DNA of 64,000 nucleotides from Roseivirga sp. BDSF3-8 (GTDB lineage Bacteria; Bacteroidota; Bacteroidia; Cytophagales; Cyclobacteriaceae): NCBI RefSeq assembly GCF_041449215.1, contig NZ_JBGNFV010000001.1, positions 5,349,001-5,413,000 on the forward strand. Direction: 5' to 3'. The notes under the pieces were generated by a model. The model was not told the origin of the DNA, made no database searches, and saw only the letters and a program-made list of their open reading frames with translations. The translations under genes were made by a program, and so were the position numbers. Shown here in pieces: positions 37,769 through 46,085 of the stretch (position 1 is the first letter of the stretch; each line of letters starts with the position of its first letter).

Positions 37769-38500
37769 CTACTCCAGAGCCAGTTTTTCAAGCGTTTTAT
37801 AATATGGCAGGCACTCTTGCAGTAAAGGCTCCAGATGCGGCGGAAATGATCCGGTTTTAGGAGAATACTGCCCGAAGCCGGTGGACTTGTGCACATTTCC
37901 GTACCAGTATTTAGCCCAGGAGCCATCCTCCGGCCGGGCACCGGCCTGCCAGTGCAGCATGCCAGGCGCGAAGGGAGTGCCAATCCGCTGGCAAAGCTGC
38001 CGTAGTACACCCTCAGGGTTCATCAGCAGTTTCTTTGCCTCGAGCACAATGGGCTGTATCCCCATCTTATCCAGGTCATTCAGCAACTCCATATGGGCCG
38101 CATAGCCTACATCTCCCATGGTAGGGTTATCTATGACCTTATCAAATGAAGGCAGCATCTGCCCGGGATCCCGGGTAAGAATCACGTTTACACAATCTTT
38201 CATAAAGCCCCTGTCCAGCCCCAGCAGGTGATGGGTCATGTGCTTAAAGAATACTACTGGCCTGTCATGCTCTCCCATCATCATCTCCACTACCTTATTA
38301 CCATCGTTCTCCATAGTGGCCAATACCTCTTCTGCACCGGGGTGGTACTCACCGGCTTTCGTATGCTTAAGGTACCAGGCATACAGCGGCTCATCATATA
38401 CTGTGGTATCCGGACGCTGCGCAAAGGAGTACATCAGGGCTGTAGAAATATTGCGCGGGCCTGACCACAGGCAGATACGGGTGGTATGATCCTGGCTCAT
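37769..38500 (-). CDS. sulfotransferase-like P-loop protein
   Basis: 243 aa. The N-terminal ICLWSGPRNISTALMYSF is the PAPS-binding 5'-phosphosulfate loop of sulfotransferases, and VNVILTRDPGQMLPSF resembles the 3'-phosphate binding segment (RDP). It begins one base after the stop of the aminotransferase gene, so translation is coupled. In Bacteroidota this protein is regularly next to or fused with a class IV aminotransferase. The product is not known; the substrate may be an amino-acid-derived compound. Confidence 0.75.
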   Translation of the reverse strand: MSQDHTTRICLWSGPRNISTALMYSFAQRPDTTVYDEPLYAWYLKHTKAGEYHPGAEEVLATMENDGNKVVEMMMGEHDRPVVFFKHMTHHLLGLDRGFMKDCVNVILTRDPGQMLPSFDKVIDNPTMGDVGYAAHMELLNDLDKMGIQPIVLEAKKLLMNPEGVLRQLCQRIGTPFAPGMLHWQAGARPEDGSWAKYWYGNVHKSTGFGQYSPKTGSFPPHLEPLLQECLPYYKTLEKLALE

Positions 38501-38501
38501 C

Positions 38502-39422
38502 TTAATTCCCTTTTTCAGCTTCTGCCCTGATTAGTCCCTCGTACAGGTCGCTCAGTCTTTTGGTCATGCGGCCTGCTTTGCCTGCTCCTATTTCACGGCC
38601 ATCCACCCTGATTACAGGCGTAAGCCCGCCAAAGGTGCCAGTGACAAATGCCTCATCGGCACCGTATACATCAAACAGGGAGAAGTTCTTTTGCCTGCAC
38701 ACCATACGGTTTTCCTCGCAGACCCGGATCACGTTCCCCCGCGTAATGCCGTTCATGCAATACTGACCTGTGGAGGTCCATACCTCCTCCCCTTTTACCA
38801 TGAAAAAGTTGGTGGCATTGCAGGTAGAGACAAATCCATGGATGTCCAGCATAAGGGCCTCATCGGCACCTGCCTCCAGCGCCTGTATCAGGGCCTGCAC
38901 CTCGTGCAGCTTGCTGTGGCAGTTTAGCCGCGGGTCCAGGTAATCGGGAGAGCCTCTGCGAATAGTACTGGTGAACAGGGTGATGCCTTTCTCCTTAGTT
39001 TCCGGAGAGGCCTTTTTGTGCTCGGCAATGATCACCACATTCGGCCCCGTAATGGTAAGCCGCGGATCCTGCGAGGGCGTTTTTTTGATACCCCGGGTAA
39101 CCATGACCCGCACGTGCACATCATCATGCATGTTATTGGCCTCAATAGTCTTATGGATGTCTGCCAGGAGGTCTTCCCGGCTAAAGGGGAGCTTCATGCC
39201 TACGGTAGCGGCAGCCTGCCACAGGCGGTCAAGGTGCTGAGCGGCAAACACGAGCACTCCATCATGCAGCCGAAGTCCTTCCCATACGCCATCTCCGACC
39301 AGGTATCCGCTATCAAAAACGGAGATTTTTGCCTCATCCCGTGGTAGTAGTTCATTATTGATGAAAATACTGATGTCCTTATTACGGGGATCGTCTAGCG
39401 CGTTGTGGGTGCCCTGAATCAT
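38502..39422 (-). CDS. class IV aminotransferase (branched-chain/D-amino acid type)
   Basis: 306 aa PLP enzyme of fold type IV. Key features: GDGVWEGLRLHDG (substrate entrance), the PLP lysine Lys171 in LNCHSKLHEVQALIQ, the Glu in GADEALMLDIHGFVST about 35 residues later, and GGLTPVIRVDGREIG. It transfers amino groups between branched-chain or related 2-oxo acids and glutamate, or acts on D-amino acids; the motifs do not decide between these. Coupled by a 1-nt gap to a sulfotransferase-like gene, so the two probably act on the same compound. Confidence 0.87.
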   Translation of the reverse strand: MIQGTHNALDDPRNKDISIFINNELLPRDEAKISVFDSGYLVGDGVWEGLRLHDGVLVFAAQHLDRLWQAAATVGMKLPFSREDLLADIHKTIEANNMHDDVHVRVMVTRGIKKTPSQDPRLTITGPNVVIIAEHKKASPETKEKGITLFTSTIRRGSPDYLDPRLNCHSKLHEVQALIQALEAGADEALMLDIHGFVSTCNATNFFMVKGEEVWTSTGQYCMNGITRGNVIRVCEENRMVCRQKNFSLFDVYGADEAFVTGTFGGLTPVIRVDGREIGAGKAGRMTKRLSDLYEGLIRAEAEKGN

Positions 39423-39543
39423 AGGTTTGGGAAGTAATTGATACTGGCAGCCAAAGTATTTCTTTAAAGGTAAATTGGCAAGTCAGATAAGCAGAGGAAG
39501 GTTAATCTATCAGGTAAAAACTGGGGGACCTGCTCCCCTCTAC

Positions 39544-39903
39544 TTATTCCGTGAGTGCCTGCTGACGGTGAGCCAGCCCCCACTCTACCATAGAGTCCAG
39601 TACGGATACGATCTGCCTGCCGGACTCGGTCAGCTCGTATTCTATCAGGATAGGCGTGGTATCATGCACCATCCTTTTTACTACACCGTTTAACTCCAGC
39701 TCTTTCAGCTCCTTAGATAGCATCCGGGGCGTGATCTTATCGATATTTGCCTGTATGTCCTTGAACCGGTTTTTCTCATACAGCAGGGAGGCAATAATGG
39801 GTAGCTTCCACTTACCGCTGATAACGTTGAGCGTATCATTGATAGCTAGCACAAATTGCCTGGGACACTTTTTGACGTCAGATATGGAAGCCAGAACACT
39901 CAT
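39544..39903 (-). CDS. HxlR family transcriptional regulator
   Basis: 119 aa from the ATG at 39903. MSVLASISDVKKCPRQFVL, then GKWKLPIIASLLYEKNRFKD and ITPRMLSKELKELELNGVVK are the HxlR winged-helix core, with the near-N-terminal Cys (KKCP) that senses electrophiles or oxidants in several relatives. It is divergent from an NmrA-type oxidoreductase gene, a recurrent pairing for quinone or aldehyde stress responses. Half-sites ACTATAC/GTATAGT lie between them. Confidence 0.9.
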   Translation of the reverse strand: MSVLASISDVKKCPRQFVLAINDTLNVISGKWKLPIIASLLYEKNRFKDIQANIDKITPRMLSKELKELELNGVVKRMVHDTTPILIEYELTESGRQIVSVLDSMVEWGLAHRQQALTE

Positions 39904-39924
39904 ATTCAATTGTTTGAAACCGAC

Positions 39925-40002
39925 ACTATACAAAAGTATAGTCCTATTTAATGGATACTCACTATACTTAGTATATCAAAAGTAATGATTTTACCGTATA
40001 GT
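39925..40002. promoter_or_regulatory. candidate HxlR operators (ACTATAC/GTATAGT half-sites)
   Basis: A perfect inverted repeat ACTATAC-AAAA-GTATAGT is at 39925-39942, 22 bp upstream of the regulator ATG. A second ACTATAC at 39961-39967 forms the imperfect pair TATAC-TTA-GTATA, and a fourth half-site GTATAGT lies at 39996-40002, upstream of the oxidoreductase gene. The placement fits autoregulation and control of the divergent gene. Confidence 0.6.
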
Positions 40003-40026
40003 TCAACAAAGCAAATAGTTAAGACC

Positions 40027-40896
40027 ATGATAGTAGTAACAGGCGCCACTGGCGAATACGGCACACATGTCATCAATCACTTACTTAATAAAGGGGTAGC
40101 CCCTTCGGACCTGGCTGCCCTGGTGAGAAACGAGGAAAAAGCTGCAGGACTTAAAGAAAAAGGCATAGCGCTACGTAAGGGCGATTATATGAATTACGCC
40201 TCGCTGGTAAAGGCTTTTGAAGGAGTGGACAAGCTGCTATTCGTATCGGGTAGCGAAGTGGAGACCCGGGAAGAGCAACACCGCAATGTGGTAAATGCGG
40301 CTAAGGAAGCGGGCGTGGGGCATGTGGTTTACACTTCTTTTCTGAGCAATACCCCTTTGGAAGAGTCAGCCATTGCCTTTTTACAAGAGACACACGCCAA
40401 AACGGAAAAATGGCTTAAGGAAAGCGGGCTTACCTATACCATTCTCCAAAACGCACTGTATATGGATATGATCCCGATGTTCGCCGGCGAGAACGTATTA
40501 GAGAGCGGCGTGATCATGCAGCCTGCAGAGCAGGGGAAATCCAGCTCCGTACTACGTGAAGACCTGGCCGAAGCGGCTGCTGTGGTGCTCACCACCGAAG
40601 GACATGAGAACAAAACCTATCCACTGGCAAATAATGAGGCCGTTTCTTACCAGGATATTGCGGAAGCTATTACAGCAGCAAGCGGTAAAAAAGTAACCTA
40701 TACCTCCCCCAGCCCGGAAGAGTTTAAAAATGAGATGAAAAAGTATGGAGTGCCTGATGAGTATATCGGCATGTTCACGGCGTTTTCTGTAGCCAGAGCG
40801 AATGGTGAGTTAGAAGTCAATGACGACTCGCTGGAGAAATTGCTGGGAAGAAAGCCGGTAACTGCCAGAGAATTCATCAGCCGGGTATACGGGTGA
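40027..40896 (+). CDS. NmrA/SDR-a5-like NAD(P)-binding oxidoreductase
   Basis: 289 aa from the ATG at 40027, where MIVVTGATGEYGTHVINHLL begins with the Rossmann motif TGATGxxG directly at the N-terminus. The atypical SDR/NmrA fold (quinone oxidoreductase 2 type) continues with VSGSEVETREEQHRNVVNAA and ESGLTYTILQNALYMD. It likely reduces quinones or senses NADPH. It is divergent from an HxlR regulator and 1 bp upstream of a dioxygenase gene. Confidence 0.85.
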   Translation: MIVVTGATGEYGTHVINHLLNKGVAPSDLAALVRNEEKAAGLKEKGIALRKGDYMNYASLVKAFEGVDKLLFVSGSEVETREEQHRNVVNAAKEAGVGHVVYTSFLSNTPLEESAIAFLQETHAKTEKWLKESGLTYTILQNALYMDMIPMFAGENVLESGVIMQPAEQGKSSSVLREDLAEAAAVVLTTEGHENKTYPLANNEAVSYQDIAEAITAASGKKVTYTSPSPEEFKNEMKKYGVPDEYIGMFTAFSVARANGELEVNDDSLEKLLGRKPVTAREFISRVYG

Positions 40897-40897
40897 T

Positions 40898-41785
40898 ATG
40901 ACCCGGAAGGATTTTATTAAAGTAGCCGGATTAGGCGCTCTATCATTTCCATGTATGTCATCATTAAGTAAACTAGCTGCCCTCACAAGCACTAATAAAC
41001 CGACTGAGCGTATGCCTGTACTGTTCCTGGGACACGGCTCTCCTTTGAACGGAATCGAGGAAAACGAGTTTGTGCAGGGGTTCAGGACACAAGGGAAGCA
41101 GCTAAACAGGCCTGCCGCCATTGTGGTGGTTTCTGCCCACTGGGAAACTAAAGGCACCCGGGTGACGGCTATGAAGAGTCCCCGTACCATCCATGATTTC
41201 GGTGGCTTTCCCAGGGAGCTGTATGAAGTCCGGTATCCTGCCCCCGGAAACCCGGCCCTGGCAAAGGAAATCAGCAGGCTGGTAAAGCCGGAACACACGG
41301 TGTTGCCTGACGATAAGTGGGGCCTTGATCATGGAAGCTGGACGGTGGTAAAGCATCTTTATCCTGACGCGGATGTGCCGGTCATACAGCTTAGCCTGGA
41401 TTACAGTTTAAGCCCGCGCCAGCACTATGCCCTGGCCCGCCAGCTTAAGTCTCTCCGGGACAAGGGCGTGTTGATCATAGGCAGTGGCAACCTCGTGCAT
41501 AATCTGGACATGGTGGAGTGGCGCAGACTGAACGAGCCTTATGCCTACGACTGGGCTATTGAAGCTAATGAGAAGATAAAAGGGTACGTGTTAGATGGTG
41601 ATCACGATAGCCTGATCAACTTTAATAAACAGGGCAAAGCCTTTGACCTGGCTATACCAACCCCGGAGCATTACCTGCCTGTCCTTTACTCATTGGCATT
41701 AAAAGATACAAATGAGGAGGTCATGCTGTTTAATGACCAGCCTCTGGGCGGTTCGCTAAGCATGACCAGCCTGAAGATAGGTTAA
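40898..41785 (+). CDS. 4,5-DOPA-extradiol-dioxygenase family protein (YgiD-like)
   Basis: 295 aa. A twin-Arg-like N-terminus (MTRKDFIKVAGLGALSFPCM) precedes the class III extradiol dioxygenase fold with metal ligands His46 (FLGHGSPL) and His81 (VVSAHWET), plus LDHGSW, GSGNLVHNL and PTPEHYLPVLY. Family members open catechol rings such as DOPA using zinc or iron. It starts 1 bp after the NmrA-type gene, so both respond to HxlR and may handle the same quinone/catechol stress. Confidence 0.87.
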   Translation: MTRKDFIKVAGLGALSFPCMSSLSKLAALTSTNKPTERMPVLFLGHGSPLNGIEENEFVQGFRTQGKQLNRPAAIVVVSAHWETKGTRVTAMKSPRTIHDFGGFPRELYEVRYPAPGNPALAKEISRLVKPEHTVLPDDKWGLDHGSWTVVKHLYPDADVPVIQLSLDYSLSPRQHYALARQLKSLRDKGVLIIGSGNLVHNLDMVEWRRLNEPYAYDWAIEANEKIKGYVLDGDHDSLINFNKQGKAFDLAIPTPEHYLPVLYSLALKDTNEEVMLFNDQPLGGSLSMTSLKIG

Positions 41786-41807
41786 ACGGATGTTCTAATA
41801 AAATATG

Positions 41808-41845
41808 TAGCGGCTCAGGAATATTTTCCGGGCCGCTATTTTTTT
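41808..41845 (+). terminator. intrinsic terminator after the dioxygenase gene
   Basis: Stem TAGCGGC/GCCGCTA with an inner paired segment GGAA/TTCC, then ATTTTTTT. Confidence 0.8.
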
Positions 41846-41937
41846 ACCTGGTAAACAAACCGCCTTTCTCTACATACTAATCAAACCCAACTGTGCCGGA
41901 CCGGTTAAGTAGGGAGCAAATACACAAACCTATTTTT

Positions 41938-42150
41938 ATGGCAGAAGAAAATGCAGGTGCCCAGGGGGTACAGGACGCTACTAAGGGGGCCTTCCAGTGG
42001 TGGAAGGAAAAATCAACCATACAGCCGGGAGACAGCTTTGGGCAAAAAGTACTGAAAGTTATTTATAAAATAGGAGGTGTACTGGCTATGATTATATTCA
42101 GCCCTCTCCTGTTACTGGCATTTCTCATTGCATTTTTGGTTGCCCTATGA
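41938..42150 (+). CDS. small membrane protein of unknown function
   Basis: 70 aa from the ATG at 41938. A polar N-terminal half (MAEENAGAQGVQDATKGAFQ) is followed by one long hydrophobic segment (about 46-68). Its stop overlaps the ATG of the next membrane protein gene (ATGA), so the pair is coupled. Not recognised. Confidence 0.6.
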   Translation: MAEENAGAQGVQDATKGAFQWWKEKSTIQPGDSFGQKVLKVIYKIGGVLAMIIFSPLLLLAFLIAFLVAL

Positions 42151-42515
42151 TAAAAAGAACTCTCCTGCACTACGGCTTTCTCATTCCAGCCCTTCTGTTT
42201 CTCATTCACCAGCTTCTACAGAGAGTGCTGGGCATCGCGCTACCCTTTGCAGACGCTTACCTGGACCCATTTTGCATGGGCGCCCTGGCGCCTTACCTGC
42301 TTATTACGGAAAGAACGTATCTTTTTGGGGAAGGCAAGCTTCTGTGGCTTGACCTGTCATTGTTGTACGTCACCCTGGTGGCAGTTAGTGAGATAATTTT
42401 CCCTTTTCTCTCCGACCGGTTTTATACCGACTGGTGGGACGCCCTCGCTATCCTGCTTGGTATCATATGGTACCGTATTACGGCTGGTAAATTCATCGAC
42501 CATACAGGAACCTGA
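42147..42515 (+). CDS. small multi-pass membrane protein
   Basis: 122 aa with four hydrophobic segments (about 8-25, 30-55, 65-85, 92-108). It resembles the short proteins annotated in Bacteroidota as magnesium citrate secondary transporter (LPFADAYLDPFCMGALAPYL), although they are far too short for a transporter and that name is doubtful. Coupled to the upstream small membrane protein gene by a 4-nt overlap. Confidence 0.6.
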   Translation: MIKRTLLHYGFLIPALLFLIHQLLQRVLGIALPFADAYLDPFCMGALAPYLLITERTYLFGEGKLLWLDLSLLYVTLVAVSEIIFPFLSDRFYTDWWDALAILLGIIWYRITAGKFIDHTGT

Positions 42516-42571
42516 TTTCTTCATATTCCCCTACCTTGCAGAGAAATCACAGCATAAAAAAACGCAAGTAT

Positions 42572-42769
42572 ATGGCAGATGGTCAGCAGTTAAAAGATAT
42601 AAAACCTGGAATACGGGTAATGGTGGTGCAAAAGCCGCACCAGCGAACAGGACAGTTAACGGAGGGTATTGTAGAAAAAACCCTCACCAAAAGCGGTTTT
42701 CACCCCCATGGCATAAAGGTACGCCTGCAGTCAGGCATCGTAGGGCGGGTAAAGGAGATTCTGGACTAG
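42572..42769 (+). CDS. YwbE family protein
   Basis: 65 aa from the ATG at 42572. KDIKPGIRVMVVQKPHQRTG, GIVEKTLTKSGFHPHGIKVR and the end GIVGRVKEIL are the complete YwbE (DUF2196) signature, a small SH3-like conserved protein of unknown function. Length matches the family. Confidence 0.87.
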   Translation: MADGQQLKDIKPGIRVMVVQKPHQRTGQLTEGIVEKTLTKSGFHPHGIKVRLQSGIVGRVKEILD

Positions 42770-43235
42770 AGACGGGCATCGTAGCCTGAGCGGAAACCGG
42801 ATAAGCCAGACGGGCATCCTATTACCTTATGCAATATTCAGGCGTTACGCAGAATCTATTTCCACTATCATCACTCTCCACCTTGACCCCATAACCGTCA
42901 AATTAATAATGTAAGTATCTAAAAACAACACATTAGCCATTCCCCTAAAGGTCTGTAAGGGGACGGTTTAAAAAAGCCACAGCCTTTTTGAACCAGGGTT
43001 AGACTGACATACCAGGGGCCCATGCCGGTGGTAACAGCATTAGAAGCTGCCGTAACTGGCTGCTTTAAAAAGCACTCTGCCAGTAGCCCCGAAAGCCGGA
43101 CCTCTCATATGAGGGGAATTAGTTGTGCTTATCGCTGCAGAATCCTGCATTTTTAATAAGCAAATCATTCATAATCAGCAAAATAGAGCCTTTTTCTTGA
43201 CGGCTATGCACCTTGACCCAAGGGCAAAATTTTGG
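42770..43235. other. gene-free region before pinensin-like gene 3
   Basis: About 470 bp with GC-rich imperfect hairpins, for example AGCC/GGCT around 42975-42985 and the palindrome CTCATATGAG near 43104-43113. No ORF is supported. It may hold remnants of a decayed gene. Confidence 0.3.
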
Positions 43236-43272
43236 TATATTAAAGTATACTAAACTATTAAATAAAACAGCT
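43236..43272 (+). promoter_or_regulatory. upstream element shared with other pinensin-like genes
   Basis: TATATTAAAGTA (43236-43247), then ACTAAAC and AAACAGCT directly before the ATG. The same 12-mer followed by ACTAAAC and AAACAGTT-ATG is found upstream of the precursor gene at 59096 (minus strand). The gene at 61961 has the related TATATT-C-TATACTAA and GAAACAG. This indicates a common promoter or operator inherited with the peptide genes. Confidence 0.55.
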
Positions 43273-43500
43273 ATGAAAAAAACCAAAATGCACCTTAAGC
43301 AACTGGAGGTACAAAGCTTTGTAACTGCCGAACACCCTAAGAGCAAGCAAACAGCCAAGGTAAAAGGTGGGGCTACCGCATACCATTATAGCGGATGCTA
43401 CACTGATTGTGGTATGAATACATGTGCTTACACATGCGATGACCAGTCCTGCCAGTGTGACACATGGTGCTCAGAATGTTACAGTTTAAGGCTCTGCTAA
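43273..43500 (+). CDS. pinensin-like RiPP precursor peptide 3, Cys-rich
   Basis: 75 aa from the ATG at 43273. The leader reads MKKTKMHLKQLEVQSFVTAE and matches the pinensin-type pattern (L-x-x-L-x-V-x-S-F-V-T). KGG at about residues 36-38 precedes a 38-residue core with nine Cys and several Ser and Thr (SGCYTDCGMNTCAYTC, then DQSCQCDTWCSEC). That is the highest Cys content of the five and would allow many thioether or disulfide bridges. No processing genes are nearby. Confidence 0.72.
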   Translation: MKKTKMHLKQLEVQSFVTAEHPKSKQTAKVKGGATAYHYSGCYTDCGMNTCAYTCDDQSCQCDTWCSECYSLRLC

Positions 43501-43548
43501 TTACTTTTAACCGCACTTAGAGGGCAGGGAGGAGGTGCATTCCTCCTC

Positions 43549-43926
43549 CTATCCTACAATATACCGGATAAGCTCATAGGCGGGAGCTCCCTCCACACAT
43601 TCCCGGCATGCCTGGTACATAAAGAGGCAATCAGTGAAGTCGGTAAGCATATGCAGCAGCAGCCCTAAGCCGATAAGGTTTAAAGGCCTTTTAAGAAATA
43701 GGAAGATAAAATACAATGCTATGGCATAGTAGCTGTGCAGCGGGTGAAAACCGATACTGCACCTATTAGGCTGAAAAACGGGATCGGCCAGCAAATGATC
43801 CACATCCACCAGCATAGTGCCCAGCAATATCAGGTATACCCTCCCCCACTCGTTACGGAAAAACACGTAGGCAATAATCAAAGGCAGGCCAAGGTGTAAA
43901 AAATAGTGGACTGATGTCTGAAGCAT
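43549..43926 (-). CDS. DUF6122 family membrane protein
   Basis: 125 aa. MLQTSVHYFLHLGLPLIIAY, then LLGTMLVDVDHLLADPVFQP and NRCSIGFHPLHSYYAIALYF match DUF6122, relatives of the YdjM/DUF457 membrane-bound putative metal-dependent hydrolases; the conserved polar residues HxxLH, DxDH and HPLHS lie between four hydrophobic segments. Biochemical function unknown. Convergent with pinensin-like gene 3. Confidence 0.78.
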   Translation of the reverse strand: MLQTSVHYFLHLGLPLIIAYVFFRNEWGRVYLILLGTMLVDVDHLLADPVFQPNRCSIGFHPLHSYYAIALYFIFLFLKRPLNLIGLGLLLHMLTDFTDCLFMYQACRECVEGAPAYELIRYIVG

Positions 43927-44019
43927 AAAAAACTGTTATGTACCTGCCGGGCAAGTTCATTTGCACCTTTCAGGACCTAAGGCAAAGTAAAAGCGGGGAC
44001 AAATATAAAAGAATGAGCA

Positions 44020-44055
44020 TAAAAAAAGGTTGACTGCCAAGGGGCAAACAACCTT
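44020..44055 (-). terminator. intrinsic terminator downstream of the acidic lipoprotein gene
   Basis: Stem AAGGTTG/CAACCTT with an inner TGCC/GGCA stem, followed on the minus strand by a T-tract. Confidence 0.75.
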
Positions 44056-44078
44056 CTTATATTACTACTTATCAGAAT

Positions 44079-44657
44079 CTATCGGGTGTAGATCCTGTCA
44101 GCATCTCCAATCTTTTCCTGTAAGGCAGCTTCGGAATCAAAATATGTGAACTGATTATTGAACTCACCCGTAGGGCGTGTACCTACTATATATCTTTCAA
44201 TCTGGAGATCAGAGGGCACATTAATGACTACCTGGTCACTAACTCTTACCTTTTGTCCTTCAAGGTCTTCACCTGTGGGCTCAAGGGTAGCCACTACCAT
44301 CATTCTATTCTCAGTAGCGTAAATACCGTTAATGCTCAGGTTTTGCATTTGGCCATCCACTTCAGCTTCTACCATTACGGTTCTTTCTTCCATGTCATCG
44401 TCTCCATCAGGCATTGATACGTCCACGTAGGGCACTTCCACCTCTTCCTCTTCCTGTACAATGACCAGCTTAGGAACAGTAACGGTTTTAGTACGGGTAT
44501 CTACCTCCACATTGGCCCAGTCAACGTCATATTCAGGCAGCTCACCGGCTTCTGCTTCAATTTCCAGTTCGGGTGCCTCCCCTTCCTCTGTTTTATCGAC
44601 ATCACAGGCCGAAAAGAGTAGAAAGGATGATGCGATAGCTATATGGTAAAGTTTCAT
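44079..44657 (-). CDS. acidic hypothetical lipoprotein
   Basis: 192 aa with lipobox LFSAC (Cys18). The first 80 mature residues are strongly acidic (KTEEGEAPELEIEAEAGELP and VQEEEEVEVPYVDV); the rest forms a beta-rich domain ending EKIGDADRIYTR. Not recognised. Probably on the outer membrane or in the periplasm. It has its own terminator and a long upstream region. Confidence 0.68.
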   Translation of the reverse strand: MKLYHIAIASSFLLFSACDVDKTEEGEAPELEIEAEAGELPEYDVDWANVEVDTRTKTVTVPKLVIVQEEEEVEVPYVDVSMPDGDDDMEERTVMVEAEVDGQMQNLSINGIYATENRMMVVATLEPTGEDLEGQKVRVSDQVVINVPSDLQIERYIVGTRPTGEFNNQFTYFDSEAALQEKIGDADRIYTR

Positions 44658-45092
44658 AATTTATATGATTTTATTACAGACATTTTGACTTACTAACGGC
44701 CTGGATATTTATTTGTTATTTTCTGAATAATAATACGTTTATGCGTAATAAATGTAGCTACATTATTACCACTGAATTAACTATACTGAATTTAACGGTT
44801 CTCCCTGTCTGCGTCAAAAATCACCCATCATTTAGCCTTATAACAGCTTCGATGTAAGGCTACCTATATACATCATATAAAACTAATCATTGTAAAATAC
44901 ATTAAGCCACAGGTAACTGTCTTTCACCAGCCTGGCAGGCATGTTGCATACCACCCCACCGTGGCTTCCCCTGTTATTAAATAATTCCTTTCCCCCTGTT
45001 ATGAATCCGCCCCCTGCACAATAGAGGGTATATCAACCCTGAAGTGAGACGCAAACGTGGTGAAATGGCAACAATTATTTAAAGCATACCCA
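44658..45092. other. AT-rich divergent intergenic region
   Basis: 435 bp with the promoters of the acidic lipoprotein and S1/P1 nuclease genes. A small hairpin AGGGT-ATATCA-ACCCT lies near 45025-45040. No gene seen. Confidence 0.3.
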
Positions 45093-45971
45093 ATGAAAAG
45101 AAAACTAATGCTAGGCTTACTGCTAGGGCTACTCTGTCTGACTGCTAAAGCCGGTGAGCATCACGCATGCAAACGATGGGGACAAAACGGCCACCGTATT
45201 GTGGCACAGATAGCCTATGATAACCTTTCCGAAAAAGTAAAGAAAAAGGTGGATGAGGCGCTGGGCGATGAGTACCTGGCACAGGTGGCTACATGGCCTG
45301 ACTTTATCCGCTCGGAAACGAGCTGGGACTTTACAAAACCATGGCACTACATCACGATAGACCCTGATAAGACGGTGGAGGAAGTGATGCAGGAAGCAGC
45401 CGGCAATAACAGCATAGATAACGTATTGGAGGCGATAGCCCTGATGCAGGGAATATTACAGGACAACAAGGCCGACATACAGATGATGGAGGACATGATG
45501 GCGAAGAATAATGTGGAGTCGCTAAATGGCTCGCTCGAAACTACCGCGCTGGCATTTCTGATCCACTTTATAGGGGATGTGCACCAACCTATGCACGTGG
45601 GTAAGAACGAGGACCTGGGGGGCAATAAGATTTCTGTACTCTTCTTTGATGACCGCAGCAACCTGCACTCGGTATGGGATCAGGGAATGATAGAAAATGA
45701 AGGCCTGGACTTTAAGACCTTTTCCGGATTTATAGATAAGCACCACCGGAACAGGAAGCAGGAATGGGAAAACGCCGTGCCGGTAACCTGGGCGGAGGAA
45801 TCTGTCGCCCACCGGGAAGACATTTACAACACCTTGTATAACAATACAGACCGGGACAGCGGCCTGCCGAGTATGTCTTACAACTACCAGCACGACTTTA
45901 TTCCCGTGGTGGAAGAGCGGCTGGCAGCAGCGGGCTACCGGGCAGCAGCCGTGCTGGAGGAGTTGTATTAG
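45093..45971 (+). CDS. S1/P1 nuclease family protein, secreted
   Basis: 292 aa from the ATG at 45093, which opens a signal peptide (MKRKLMLGLLLGLLCLTAKA). The trinuclear zinc site of S1/P1 nucleases is visible: Trp29 and His34 (WGQNGHRIVA), Asp70 (WPDFIRS), His85 (PWHYITID), then HFIGDVHQPMHVG and NLHSVWD. These enzymes cut single-stranded DNA and RNA and remove 3' phosphates; here it would act in the periplasm or outside the cell, perhaps for phosphate or nucleoside scavenging. It stands alone upstream of the DyP-glycyl-radical gene. Confidence 0.92.
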   Translation: MKRKLMLGLLLGLLCLTAKAGEHHACKRWGQNGHRIVAQIAYDNLSEKVKKKVDEALGDEYLAQVATWPDFIRSETSWDFTKPWHYITIDPDKTVEEVMQEAAGNNSIDNVLEAIALMQGILQDNKADIQMMEDMMAKNNVESLNGSLETTALAFLIHFIGDVHQPMHVGKNEDLGGNKISVLFFDDRSNLHSVWDQGMIENEGLDFKTFSGFIDKHHRNRKQEWENAVPVTWAEESVAHREDIYNTLYNNTDRDSGLPSMSYNYQHDFIPVVEERLAAAGYRAAAVLEELY

Positions 45972-46085
45972 CCAACTACATCAAACAAATAATAAGGAGT
46001 AGCCTGCTTAGGTATCCCTATAATGATCTGGTAGAGAAAAGGCTGCCTACTCCCTCACACACTAAACCCCATCATCAATCATACT

